From: Valencia hispanica
Lineage: Eukaryota > Chordata > Actinopteri > Cyprinodontiformes > Valenciidae
Direction of reading: 5' to 3'
NCBI GenBank assembly: GCA_963556495.2
Contig: OY747713.1
Span: forward strand, 28,668,961-28,732,960
DNA: 64,000 bases
The translations under genes were made by a program, and so were the position numbers. Below the pieces are notes generated by a model that made no database searches, was not told the DNA's origin, and saw nothing but the letters and a program-made list of their open reading frames with translations. Of this stretch, positions 44,801-56,510 are shown piece by piece. Positions within the stretch are counted from its first letter, which is position 1; each line of letters begins with the position of its first letter.

Positions 44801-47755
44801 ATATATGTGGGGGGAACAGAGGTAATGGGCAATGTTCCACCAATGATCTTCCTGGCTAAAACATGCTGAGATCAGATCATGTAAACTTTTTTTTTTAATC
44901 CAACTACCAACCTAATAAAAAAAGCCAGTATAAAATAGAGTTAACTTAAAAGTTCTTTTAGCTTTATTTATTATTGTACATTTTAAAATCAGATGGTAGC
45001 TCTGACCAAAAATTCTTTGACTGTTCAATTCTCAGTTTGGTTTGTTTGTCCTCACTGGAAGAGAACTGGTGCAACACCACCTGCTCATTCCTTTACTGTG
45101 TAGGTAATCACAGGCCTTTGTCTAAATAACAGCACAATTAAAATGTGCAAAATGTGTTAAAAACATTTTGATTGTTGCATAACTGTATTAGTCAATGGTA
45201 ATTATGCACCAGTAAGAACACTTCTTTGAAAAAATTAGAACATGTTACACATTTTGGATTTTTTCATTTTAATGTAAATGCGGTGGAATCACGGTATTTC
45301 ACACTGGGGTTTCAGACTATGACAATGGCATCCTTGCCAGACTAAGACACATGTTTCACTGTAATCTTGCTAAAACCATGAACATGTAACATTAGGCTGT
45401 GCTTGTACCTCTTGACCTATCTGCTCACACTTTGTCAACTGGATATGAATGGGTACTAATGCAGATAAAAGCAGGAAGTGGGTCACCTTCCACCCGCAGT
45501 TCAGAAGACGCCCATTACTGATGGTAAAACACACTTTTAATGGAAAAGCACTCCTCTAAAAGGTAGTAAATGTACACTGTGTTCAAAACAGGTCTTGCAG
45601 CTATTGTTGTTAAACTTCCCTTCCCTTTCCTCGCTGAGCCTTTGTCGCAGTGCTGTCTGTGTTGGAAATTGCAGCCAAACAAGTCACTCAAGCACAGAAA
45701 TACAAACAGAGAACTGAGCCTCCCTTCCAGACAGCAAAAAGAACAAACACAGCAACAAGCCCTGAAGGCAACATAAACCTGGGTCGTCTGCCGTCACCAT
45801 GCCTCTGTTCTCGACGCGGAGAGCACAGTGAGCCGAGATGCAGCCGCGTTATTCTTCAGTGCAGCACAGCAGGGCAGTATAAGATAAGGGCTAAGCGCAT
45901 GGACAGTGTGCAACATCTGCAGGAAATGGAGAAAAGTCTGATGCGTGGACAGCGCAGAGCGGCCAGGGTGACACGAGGTAAAGCAGGTGGCTCACAGATG
46001 GAGGATCTGCTCAGGCCACGAACGGCAGCGCCTCAGCTGAGTCTGAGAGAGCCAAAACAATCACTGATGTTTAGTCTCAGATGGCAGGAAAAACCTGTAG
46101 CTCTACGCACAACAGGACCAGGCAGGAGCGATAAGAAGCACAAACGCTAATTAGTACAAACAGAAAGCAAAAAACATGCATCCTCTGCAGTTACGCTCAC
46201 TAAAGTGTTTTTCTACAATGATATGCTGATTTTGCCAACAGCTTTTTTGCAGTATGCAGCTTCCAACCTGTTGAAGTAAACACAAAAGTTTGACACAAGG
46301 TTAAGCTAGTGTTTGCTTTTTTAAACCCCCTTAAGACACAAAATAACTAGGGAAATATCAAATAACAAATTTAAAATCCATTTTCTTTTGATAAACTCTG
46401 AAGACAGAAAACAAACATAGGAGCAAATTAAAACATGCACTGAGACTTCACCCTGCCTGAGGAAAAGAAAATGTAACCCAGTCATTAGCATATTGGTTGA
46501 GCTTAAAGATTTACACTTGTTGACCTGTTCTACGCCGGTCAGAGATCATCCCGATCTTGAGCAAATCTTTGACAAAGCTAAAAGAAGAATTATCCGGGCT
46601 GTGGCTGTTTCCCAGATAAAAAGGCTTATCACTTTTTGTTGCCACCAAGGCACCATGAGGGCATGAGGATTATCATAGTTTCCCCTTTACTGGCGGTTTA
46701 ACATCAACCGGTCACCTCAGGCTGCAATTCAGCTTAACAGTTAGAGCAAGAAAGACAACTCTCAAAGCTTTGAGCAAGTTGATCAATCCCAGATGTCCTG
46801 ACTAATGCTTCTGCCGCTGGTTGTCAGTGTGTGGGCACTCAGGATAAGAAGCTAGATAATATTTACATGTTTTAAAATGTTAAAAATTATTATCATAAAA
46901 CGCAGTAGTAGGGTGAAAAAATGGTAATGAGAAAAACTCAGCAGGAGGAGTGAGCCCCGCTCACTGCAGAATGGTACAGATACGAACTCTGTTACATCAC
47001 ACGATGAAAGTCCTCTGTTTGAATCTCAGCTCGGAATTCTCCGGAAATATATCCAGTCCTGACACGGTTAGACACAGAATTCCACACCTTTGATCCCTTT
47101 ACACATGCACTGCTCAGAGCAGGAGTCCATAAAAGGCAACACATACTTTTAAGACGTGACAGGAGTTGATAGTCCAGAAAACAAAATCTTGATATATTGC
47201 CATGTTTGGAGCCAAATAAAATGTTTTTCAAGGTGGCTGTAAATATAGCAATTTCTCCTATAATGGAAAGTGGACTAGTATGGATCAGATTTCACAACTT
47301 TTCCCAACTTCTTAGACATACCACTATGTTTGCTAATCCATGCAATGACGTAGGGTCTAATAAGCAGATACACATTTTATTTGAAAAGTTACAAAGTGCA
47401 CCAGAAAAAAAGGAAATCCAAAATCTAAGTAGTTCCTTCAGTAAACATATTGTGCACTCTCAATAATTGTAATTTTGTCTGCTTCAGTGTTTTCCAGTGT
47501 GGCATATTTGTTTATTTTACACTCTTTAATACGTATACAAATGTTTAAAATAGCAAGCAGCAAAGTGCAACTTGGACACACAAAACAAAGACGAGAACAA
47601 TCAGAATCATCTGTAAGTTGTAGGTTTGATTCCAGCTTCCTCCATCATCACATGCTGTTGAGATAAACCCCAGCATGCTCACCAATCTGCATATTCCTCA
47701 TCTCATCCCACCCACCCCCTGCTTTTGAAGACTCCATCCTACATCCCCCTCCCCC
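41895..47755. other. long stretch without a supported gene
   Basis: The plus strand is C-rich at 42430-42730 and CpG-richer at 45640-46150, where a 166-codon open frame occurs (see findings). The rest is AT-rich. No repeat families were recognised with confidence. Confidence 0.4.
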
Positions 47756-47764
47756 CATCTTGTC

Positions 47765-48477
47765 CCTTTCAACACTTCAGGTGAAGAACGAGCTGCGAAC
47801 GATCTGGGGAAAGTACCACAGCTGTGGAAGACCACCTGTGTGGTACCGGTACCAAAGACTTCACATCCGAAGGCACCGTTCCCCTTCCCCCTCTGCACTG
47901 CAGACTTCTCCATCAACTCCCCAAACTGCCACCTTCAGAAGTTCTCTGATGACTCTGCCATTGTTGGCCTCATCAAAGGTGAGGATGACTCAGAGTACAG
48001 ATGATGGACTCTGGACTTTGTGGACTGGTGCCAGCTGAACCACCAGATCAATGTGGGGAAAACCAAAGAGTTGGTGGTGGACTTCCGCAGGCGCAGACCC
48101 ACCACACTGACACCGGTGAACATCCAGGGAGTTGACATCAAGATAGTGGACTCTTATAAGTACCTGGGTGTTCACCTGAACAATAAACTGGACTGGAGCC
48201 ACAACACTGATGCTCTCTACAGGAAGGGTCAGAGTAGACTCTACCTGCTGAGGAGGCTGAGGTCTTTTGGAGTCCAGGCAGCACTCCTAAAGACCTTCTT
48301 TGACTCTGTGGAGGAATCGGTCATCTTTTATGGTTTCAAATGTCGAAGCAGCAGTTTATCTACAGCTGAGAGAAAGAGGTTGGATAAACTCATCAGGAAG
48401 GCCAGCTCTGTTCTAGGATGCCCCCTGGATCCAGTGCAGGTGGTGGGAGGCAGAAGGACTCTGGCCAAAATTACATC
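47765..48477 (+). mobile_element. Rex1-like LINE, segment 1 (reverse transcriptase)
   Basis: Readable across frames: LWKTTCVVPVPKTSHPK (about 47818-47870), then a deletion, then LQKFSDDSAIVGLIKGED with the SDD form of the catalytic motif, a TGA near 48002, and a continuous stretch INVGKTKELVVDFRRRR, YKYLGVHLNNKLDW, KGQSRLYLLRRLRSFG, LDKLIRKASSVLG. 'QSRL-LLRR-RSF' is characteristic of the fish Rex1/Babar lineage. At about 48477 a DNA transposon interrupts it. The copy is dead: deletion, nonsense codon and two insertions. Confidence 0.8.
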
Positions 48478-48481
48478 ATTC

Positions 48482-49078
48482 AGTACATTTACATGCACAT
48501 CTAAATAGAGCTTAAGGCAAATATTGGACTAATAGATTAACCAGAATGGGAGCCTTTATCCCATTTTACATGTCTCTCAGAAAATTTAATTATTGAATGA
48601 AGTGCATTTGCCACCGCGACACTAGGTGCCGACATGCGCCCTTTCACGTTGGCTTTTTCCGGCTGGCCTAGAGTCACACAGATAGTAAACATATGCTAAC
48701 AGGAGTAAAAGTGGGATATGCACAATGAGCAAAGAAATGGACGACAACAACGCTGCACGACAGACATTTAGTAAGTACTGTACTGTTTGGTTGTGTTACA
48801 CTGTGTACAACAGTGTTGTTGTGTTCCATTGTTGCTATTCCCGCTTCCGTGGTCTCGTCACATGAAAATCGTGAAAAGGTCTGCTAAGCGATGGGTTGGA
48901 AGTACATGCAAAGAAATTCGATTTACCAATTGCATTATCTGGGTGCCTTAGCTTGTTTATTCTAACTCTAGTTCGGTTCGACTTTAGTCGGACTAAGGTG
49001 TGTACATGCATTTCAAAAGTCTGACTTCAATCGGACTAAAGGCAATAATTTGATTTTCTCTTCCTACATGTAAACGCA
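48482..49078. mobile_element. non-autonomous DNA element, copy A (inside Rex1)
   Basis: Ends are inverted: 'acatttacatgcac' on the left and 'tacatgtaaacgc' on the right. The LINE resumes directly after it. It aligns with 18590-19196. Both copies keep a short frame (here MSKEMDDNNAARQTF from about 48726) ending at GTAAGTACTG, a possible donor. The target duplication was not resolved. Confidence 0.6.
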
Positions 49079-49246
49079 TGATGAACAATGTCTCCCACCT
49101 CACGTATGAAGATGTTGCTGAACTGCAGAGCTCCTTCAGTGACAGACTCCTGCATCCTAGGTGCATGAAGGAGTGTTTTCGTAGTTCCTTCCTCTCAGCA
49201 CCTGTTAGATTCTACAACAAGAACTTCACCCAACAAACCCAATAAT
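49079..49246 (+). mobile_element. Rex1-like LINE, segment 2 (C-terminus)
   Basis: The frame reads MNNVSHLTYEDVAELQSSF, SDRLLHPRCMKECFRSSF and APVRFYNKNFTQQ. This is the end of the polyprotein, following on from segment 1 once the insertion is discounted. It stops near the hAT insertion. Confidence 0.75.
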
Positions 49247-49657
49247 TAGGAATATAAGAAAATATTGATACACCGAAATATCGAGATATTTTATTTCCCG
49301 ATATTGTATCTATATTTAAAAAATATATATATTTTTTTTTTTAGGATTTGAATGGAACCATTAATGATGACAGCATTTTTTGTAGTAAAATTAAAAGCAT
49401 GACTGGTAGTTTGTGGCTTTTGTCACCTCCTTGGTTCCAGTGGATCAACTAGATCTAGTAATAAAACTGGATGTGTTAAAGTATGAAACAGGTTGGGGCG
49501 TTTAGAAAGCTGTGACAGTTTTTCTACTGTTAAATTGAGTTTAAAAAAATCACAATACATCGTCTTACTCATAGTATCGCGATATATCTTATCGCCTCCC
49601 CCGTATCGCGATACATATATCGCCAGATTTTTGTCAATACACATCCCTACCAATAAT
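49239..49657. mobile_element. small hAT MITE with perfect 8-bp duplication (inside Rex1)
   Basis: The element 49247-49649 (403 bp) is flanked by CCAATAAT on both sides (49239-49246, 49650-49657). The right end is the complement of TAGGGATGTGTATTG; the left end, TAGGAATATAAG, is a degenerate version. Subterminal 'atatcg/cgatat' palindromes occur on both sides. No coding capacity. Confidence 0.88.
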
Positions 49658-50045
49658 GTTTACATACCTGCTGTAATTTGCACTGTTTATTTCACTTCAC
49701 GTAACATTTCTGCTGCTGTTATTTGCACATCTGTTTTTCACAGTTTTTTTTTTTACTTTTGTAAATAATATGGTTACTTTTTAATCCACAACTACACATG
49801 CACATTCTGTAAATATATTTTTAAAATGATACTACTCAGTTGCACATTCAAACCTGAGTATGCCCTTTTATTTTTAATAATTGCACAGTACTTTGATTTT
49901 CAAATTTTGTCCTTAATGTGCATATATTATTCTTAATTCTGTTTTATATAGATTTCTTATGTGAATCTAAATGCTTCTATTACCTGTCACTTTGCTTCTG
50001 TTACAGCTGATTTTCTCCCTTGTGGCACAATAAAGCATTATTATT
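49658..50045 (+). mobile_element. Rex1-like LINE, segment 3 (3' UTR and tail)
   Basis: This resumes after the hAT element with 3' UTR-like AT-rich sequence. It ends '...cttgtggcacaataaagcattattattctattat', a tail with a polyadenylation-type AATAAA and short ATT repeats. Confidence 0.6.
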
Positions 50046-50049
50046 CTAT

Positions 50050-50145
50050 TATATTAGTGTGAATGTGCATCCATTGAGAGTGCAGCTGGGTGAATGTGGC
50101 TCTAGTGTAAACGTGCTTTGATTGGTCGATACAACTAGGGATATG
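50050..50145 (+). repeat. SINE 3' fragment
   Basis: 'gggtgaatgtggctctagtgtaaacgtgctttgattggtcgat' matches the 3' half of the tRNA-derived SINE at 20545 ('gggtgaatgtggttccaatgtaagcggtttgagtggtcagt'). Confidence 0.6.
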
Positions 50146-50149
50146 GCTA

Positions 50150-51345
50150 GCGGAATGGCGAGGGAAAAAGCAGTTCAGTATAGACTATTTATTATTGCAC
50201 CAAATTATTTAAAAATGGCTTTTTGAATAAGTCAATTTAAGAAAGAACCAAAGACAAAGTGTGAGAGCAAAAGAGATTCATATCAAAGTGTCCTTCTCTG
50301 TTTTGATTTATTCAGCAACTCACAAGCAGCTCCAGCATAATGCAACACATCTTCAGTCCAAGACTTACAGTTTCCCAGCAAAAAGGAACAGGCAAGCTGG
50401 TGACCTTGGCATGTTGTGAGACGCACTCCACTCATCCTCAATCTCTCTCTCTCTCTCCCTCTCTCTGCAGCCTTGACTAGTTTAATGAAAAAAGCTGCTG
50501 CTAGATCACATGGCAAGCCTTGAATGGTGACAGAATGGGTTCAAACCTGTTTTCTCGGGTTATACATTAATAAACTACATTTAGAGAGGTATTTTCATAC
50601 CTCTCAAATGAACGCTACTCAAAAAGTTAATAGAAAACTTTGTCATTTTCCATCTGAACACAAGAGTTTAGCCTAATTTTCAGCCACAATAAGTGGGACA
50701 TTAAATCTGAGCAGAGACATCTTTCATCCAAGGCGTGAATCAAATAGACTAACTGTTCCTTAAAATCAACTCTTAGAAGATAAAATAATAGAGAACACAT
50801 TAAATAAAAACAGAGATTATTTATATGACAGCAGTAAAGAGATTAACCAAATCAACATGTGATACTTTAAATTAAAAAAGCTGATTAAAGATTTGAAGGG
50901 TGTAATTCAGTAAAAGTGCATTTACAGGAATTTAATTTACCATCATTCCAATTTACAAAACTTTAAAAGTTAATATGCAACCTTAGAAAATTATCATGTT
51001 ACTGACCGAATCAGTCATTTTAAAAAATGGAAGCAAAAAAAAAAAACTTGCAGCAACTTGTAAATATCTACCCCTATAGAAATCCAGAGTCATATTTACT
51101 CAGGTATGATTCTTCTTTCATGAAAAGGCTTTTGAACAACACCGCCAAAAATTATTTCGTTGCTCCAGAAATATGTTGGTAAATACAGGGCAGAACTGAC
51201 CATGCCTTTTTGTGGATACAGTATAATAAGACTTTACATGTTATTGTAAAAATGAATGAAAAGACAAACTAAAAAATAATTGCTTCACCTTCTTTTAGAT
51301 GGTTACCAGTTTTAGTGATACCCTATTTTAATACTAACTTTGACA
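50150..51345. other. no gene recognised; CT microsatellite
   Basis: A (TC)n tract lies at about 50441-50466. The remainder is AT-rich. Confidence 0.45.
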
Positions 51346-51349
51346 GTTA

Positions 51350-51785
51350 AGGCAAGGAAAGTTTATTTGTATAGCACAATTCATGTTACAGGACAATTCA
51401 AAGTACTTTACATAAAACATCAAAAGCATTACAGCAGGGTGCAGAAAAAGCAAAAATACAGGAATAAAAAGCATTATTTAAAATGAACCAAAAGGAAAAG
51501 AATTAAAAGAAGCTGTGGAGATTAAACTTAGAATAAAAACCTAACCAAAAGTAGCTGAGAACAGGTGGGTCTTTAACCTGGATTTAAATAAACTGAGTGT
51601 TTCAGCTGATCTGAGGCTTTCTGGGAGTTTGTTCCAGACATGTGGAGCATAAAAGCTGAATGCAGCTTCTCCATGTCTGGTTCTGACTCTGGGAACTGAT
51701 AAAAGAGCGGATCCAGATGACCCGAGGGGTCGAGTAGGTTCATACTGGGTCAGGAGATCACTGATGTTAATACCATTTTAAATAA
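51350..51785 (-). repeat. teleost retroposon-like repeat, minus orientation
   Basis: The left edge 'aaggcaaggaaagtttatttgtatagcac' is the complement of a CTATACAAATAAA...CCTTGCCTT tail. The body includes 'aacaggtgggtctttaacctggatttaaataaactgag' and 'cttctccatgtctggttctgactctggg', words I recall from an abundant fish repeat. The coding potential and family name are uncertain. Confidence 0.6.
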
Positions 51786-51789
51786 GCAG

Positions 51790-52595
51790 AAAACAGTGAA
51801 AATGCAGAAACCAAGATGTCTATGCAAGGAAGGGGTTTTGAGGACATTTTTGTCCTCACAACATGGAGAAGGAACATCACTGTAGTCCACTGTCTCCAGC
51901 AACTCAGGGGCTAATGCTTAGTTAGGTAGCTTTTAACCAGACATGCACATTAGCTATAATTCACAACAAAAGCATTGAGGAACTAGAAAAGCACTTGAAG
52001 AGCACATACAACTCCTTGGCAAACAATTTATTTAGGGGCTTTCAAATGATCCTTTAAAAGAAAAGCAGATTTTTTTTAATTATTTAACAAAGGGGTTTCC
52101 CTGTTGCAAGATACTAGCTTCTGGCCCATAACAAAGTGGTTAAATACAATGAAAGATATTTCAGTTATTCCCTTTGGAAATTGAAGTTGTTAATTTCTTC
52201 AAGTCTCTGGTGTTTGTAGAAAGGGTTAAAGATCCTAAAGTAAGTGGGAGCCCTCAAACACCTGTTGATCTTACAAGAGGAAATCCCTTAAACCATGGGA
52301 ATGTTTGAGGACATTGCTATCCTTCCATCTAATCCTTTAATCATTCATTCTGAACATGCATTACAGGATGGAAATGGAACAATACTACAAACTTCAGATG
52401 ACCTCGGTGAGAAAAGTACAACAGGCTGCCTACCTGTAATATTATTAGTCAGCAGGTTGAAATGTGGAATGCAATTTAGCGAATAAAATACTAGCTAAAA
52501 CGGGCTGAGGATGAAAAGCTCTAATAAACCTTTAATCAATTTGAAATTAGGAATACAACTACCCCCATCTTAATTCAAGATTAATTCTTAATCCT
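51790..52595. other. no gene recognised
   Basis: AT-rich; an (AATTC)n tract at about 52605-52625 begins the LINE tail to the right. Confidence 0.4.
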
Positions 52596-52604
52596 AATTA
52601 AGAA

Positions 52605-53563
52605 TTCAATTCAATTCAATTCAAATTCAAAAATACTTTATTGATCCCAGAGGGAAATTAAGTGTTGGTATAGCTCATATAATCAATTCTTTAAGGAGTT
52701 GTTGTAGATAATGATGGCTGTGGGCAGGAAGGATTTCCTGTAGCGGTCTGTATTGCAGCGAAACTGAAGAAGCCTCCGACTGAAGATGCTCTGTTGTTGT
52801 GTGACTGTCTCATGAAGAGGATGCTCAGGGTTGTCCATAATTTTTTTGATTTTATGAAGAATCCTTCTTTGCATTATCATCTCCAGATTTTCCACAGTTG
52901 TCCCAAGAACAGAACCAGCCTTCTTTATCAGGTTGTTGAGCCTTTTTAAATCCCTGGCTCTGATGCTGCTACCCCAACAGATGACGGCTGAAGAGATTAC
53001 ACTCTCCACAACAGACTTGTAGAAGATCTGCAGCATCTTGCTGCAAACCTTGAAGGACCTAAGCTTCCTCAAGAAGTACAGTCTGCTCTGTCCCTTCTTG
53101 TAGACGGCTTCACTGTTGCGCCTCCAGTCCAGTCTGTTGTCAAGGTGAACTCCGAGGTATTTATACTCCTCAACCACCTCCACTTCTTCTCCCATGATGG
53201 AAACAGTGTTTGACTTATCCCTGTTTCTTCTGAAATCTACAATCATCTCCTTTGTTTTGTTCACATTCAAGGTGAGACGATTGTTTCCACACCATGTCAC
53301 AAAGCGGTCCACCAACTCTCTGTATTCAGCTTCTTGTCCATCTCTGATACACCCTACAATTGCAGAGTCATCTGAGTATTTCTGCAGATGACAGGTCTCT
53401 GATTTGTACTGGAAGTCTGAGGTGTACAGAGTAAAAAGGAATGGTGAGAGTACGGTCCCCTGTGGTGCTCCTGTGCTGCTGACCACCTGGTTTGACACAC
53501 AATTCTTCAGTCTCACAAATTGTGGTCTGTTGGTCAGGTAGTCATTGATCCAGGCGATTCATA
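52605..53563 (-). mobile_element. Rex1-like LINE, 5'-truncated copy
   Basis: Minus orientation. The 3' tail is GAATT repeats plus 'ccctctgggatcaataaagtatttttgaattt' (52605-52665). The coding region is collinear with the plus-strand copy at 47.8 kb. Homology ends abruptly at about 53563, where the codons for AWINDYL start, consistent with 5' truncation during target-primed reverse transcription. Confidence 0.85.
52683..53563 (-). pseudogene. Rex1-like reverse transcriptase C-terminal half, open frame
   Basis: An uninterrupted frame of about 290 codons runs from AWINDYLTNRPQF (about 53560) to the stop near 52683. In order it contains GAPQGTVLSPFLFTLYTSDF (RT domain 4), KYSDDSAIVG (domain 5; the catalytic Tyr/Phe-x-Asp-Asp motif as YSDD), LTLNVNKTKEMIVDFRR, YKYLGVHLDNRLDW, KGQSRLYFLRKLRSF, LNNLIKKAGSVLG and a FLPTAIIIYNNS end. 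Reverse transcriptase copies element RNA at the nicked target. The upstream RT domains and endonuclease are absent because of 5' truncation, so it cannot move by itself, but the lack of any stop marks it as one of the younger repeats here. Confidence 0.88.
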
Positions 53564-53569
53564 TCTTTT

Positions 53570-56100
53570 GTAGTTTCTCAATCTGAAATTGTTGGGGTTA
53601 TGATTCCCGTTATTACCTTTCGAATAAATGGATTCATGCTCAACCCTTTGACCTCTTTCAAGTGACACAAACCAAGAGCTGCCTGTGTGACTGAGTATTT
53701 ACTTTTTCATGGACAGAAAAATATTATTATAGAACTAACCTCAGAAGTGGCTGTCTATGGAAAATAACTGATCAAGCAATGATACATATTACTGAACAGT
53801 GCTCAAATGGCTTGGAAAGGCATCTACTATTAAAACAGAGTCTCACTTAGTGGGTTATGGGAACAGAAAACCTGTGATTAGCTCCTAGTGACACACCAGC
53901 ATGCACCTACAGTGAAAATGTAGGTGCATGCAACCAATAAAAACTGACACAGCAACACAGCAGTAAACTTCTGCTGCTTTCTGCAGCACATGTGCACAAA
54001 TGCTTTAAATCATACAAACTGAAACTGTCATGTAAGAACAATCCTGGAACAGGGATTACGAACATACCGAGTAGAGCCTAAAAGACTCGGCTGTCCTTAA
54101 AAACTCTTTGATTGTATGTCATCTCGAACATCCCACACTGTTGAGGGGGAAACTTATCCATTTGACCAAGCGGCTCCTTCTGTAACCGTTTATCATGGTG
54201 GGTCAGTAGGGTTTGAGGGTGAAAGGCTTTTAGCTGAGAGAGCCCAAATACCACAAACATAGAGATACACTGTTCAAAAGTGCTCCCTCTGTGTTTACCA
54301 AGCTCCACAGCTGGAATGCAGCGGCCAGAGTGAGCACACAAAAGGGATTTGTATCAGTTTCTGGGTCATTCACGCCATCTTCACACCACATGAAGTCTGG
54401 ACAGAAAATCTCACCTCAGGATGCTCAGACTGACTTACAGTATATTCTAAACACTCAAGCGAAAGAGTATCCAAAGCTATAGAAGCAAAGGGTTTACTTG
54501 TTTACATTTTTTATTTCAGCAACACACTTGATAAAGAAAGCTCAATCTCATACTCAAATATTTGTCCAACAAAAAAACCTGTGGAGTGAGCTGGAAAGAA
54601 GAGAACATAAAAAAGGACCCAGGACTCTGGCTATGCAGTGATTTACATGAATATTACCAGAGGCAAGCTGGAGAGCAGAACATGACAACATTACCTTTGA
54701 GATGTCTTCTCACCCACCTTTGTCTGCTCGGCTGTCTAGCGCCGTCCCATTGCACCTTTAGTACCTACACGCTGTTTTAATTAACTTCATACCACAGGGA
54801 GCAATTATACAAGGCAACATTCATCCAATTTGGAACTGCAAATGAATCTACCATCAAGCTACAAAACGAAAGGGGCTTCAATGTGTTCAGAACAAGATGA
54901 TACCACAAGACTGTAAAGCAAAGATTTATTATTCAACACAGAATTTTAATTGCTGCAGTAAAATACTTCAGGAAGTTTCTGGTTACTGTTCTTTAATGTT
55001 GCAATTCTGAGCTTTTAGGTGGGAAAAAAAAGAAAGAGGAGGCAGTTCACTGAGATGGACAGATAGCAAGCATAGCATAAATGAAGGAGAAAACAATTTA
55101 CATATCTCCACTTCCTTTGGGGAGAGACAACTGAGAGGGAGAAAGTGGATCTGGGGATGGGAGAGAAGGGGGGTTGTGCAATAGCAAATGAGAGGAGAAC
55201 GCAAGAGATGGAGGAAGAAAAAGGTTAAAACTGATGGAAACCGTGCGCTAATAGGAGAGTAAGCTAATGAGAGGAAGATAACAACCTGCAAGGGCAGAAT
55301 GGGGGGGAGGGGATGAGATGAGAACAGACGAAATTGGCGAGACTGCACTTCAGGAGGTGGTGAGAGGATGCCAAACAGTAAAGCTGAGTCAGACAGATAC
55401 ACATTAAAATCTAACACGTGTTACTACTTATTAGGCGCATTTGCTTAAAGGAGTAAAGCAAGCATTCACTCCCCAAAACTCCTCCAAGCAACTCCATCTC
55501 CTTCCATTAATCCGATTTTCTGGATTAGACCTGAATATCCAAAACAGGGGATCAAAACGCTTAATTTCAGGTTTTCTGTTTATTTATTTATTTAGTTTTT
55601 AATTCATTATGCAAGTCAAGGCTGTTTTACCCTGTTTTTATTCTCAGGCAGATCACATTGTTGGGACTGCAACACTGTATTAGATGTAAAGAAATACTTA
55701 TTGAGGCAAGCCAGCTAACAAGAAAATAAGAAAACTCCTTTTAGCATGGGTGTACATTCTTTTTGACATACAACTCCTTCAGGTTACTGTTAAAGTGAAA
55801 TATGATGCTTTTGGCACGTTGAAGCATGTGAAGCTAGAAAGCTAAACTGTATATACCTATTCAGCATAAGAGCGAGCTAATCCCAGCAAACTTTAACACA
55901 CAGTCCTCTTAAAGTATTCAAACTGAATTTCCCCATTGTGGGACTAATAAAAGGTATCATTTATTCATTCATTAATACCTTTTGAACATTTTTCACATTT
56001 TGCTGAGGTACAAAAACAAATTTCAGCATATTTTACAAGGGATTTTATGGGATACATCCTAGCAAACTAGCACATAATTGTTAAGGAGGAGATATTCGTG
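53570..56100. other. no gene; hairpin and purine-rich region
   Basis: A perfect hairpin lies at 53899-53931. The plus strand is strongly purine-rich from about 55020 to 55330 (AGGAGG, GGGAGAGAAGGGG). A LINE-tail-like 'gaatttccccattgtgggactaataaaagg' occurs at 55925-55955. Nothing coding. Confidence 0.5.
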
Positions 56101-56115
56101 GTTTCGATATTTTTT

Positions 56116-56510
56116 GGGGCTGTCAATATTAACACGTTAACACAGGTTGATTAATTTGTAGAATTAACAGGATTCTTTTTTTTTAATGCACTGAGGCATG
56201 TACAGAATAACCCGCCCTGTTTATTCCATAATTCAACCCATGCTACATTCAGTGCCAAAGGTGTCAAGTAACGAAGTACAAATACTTTGTTACCTTACTT
56301 AAGTAGAAATTTTGGGTATTTATACTTTACTGAAGTAATTATCTATGGGCCTACTTTATACTACTACTCCTTACATTTTCAAGCAATTATCTGTACTTTC
56401 TACTCCTTACATTTTAAAAATAGCCTCGTTACTCCTGCTTCATTAAGTATTTTATTAAGAAGACACAAAAAAAAAAAAAAAATCTAAAATGCGTCAACTG
56501 GATAGAATTT
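56116..56510. mobile_element. hAT-like MITE remnants
   Basis: 'ggggctgtcaatattaacacgttaacac' (56116) and 'gtgtcaagtaacgaagtacaaatactttgttacc' (56262) are words typical of two fish hAT-type MITEs. Both appear truncated; ends and duplications were not found. An A-run lies at 56467-56481. Confidence 0.45.

Noticed and set aside
54983..55417. 144-residue minus-strand Ser/Leu/Pro-rich frame
   Set aside because: It is the complement of the purine-rich tract; low-complexity composition explains the open frame.
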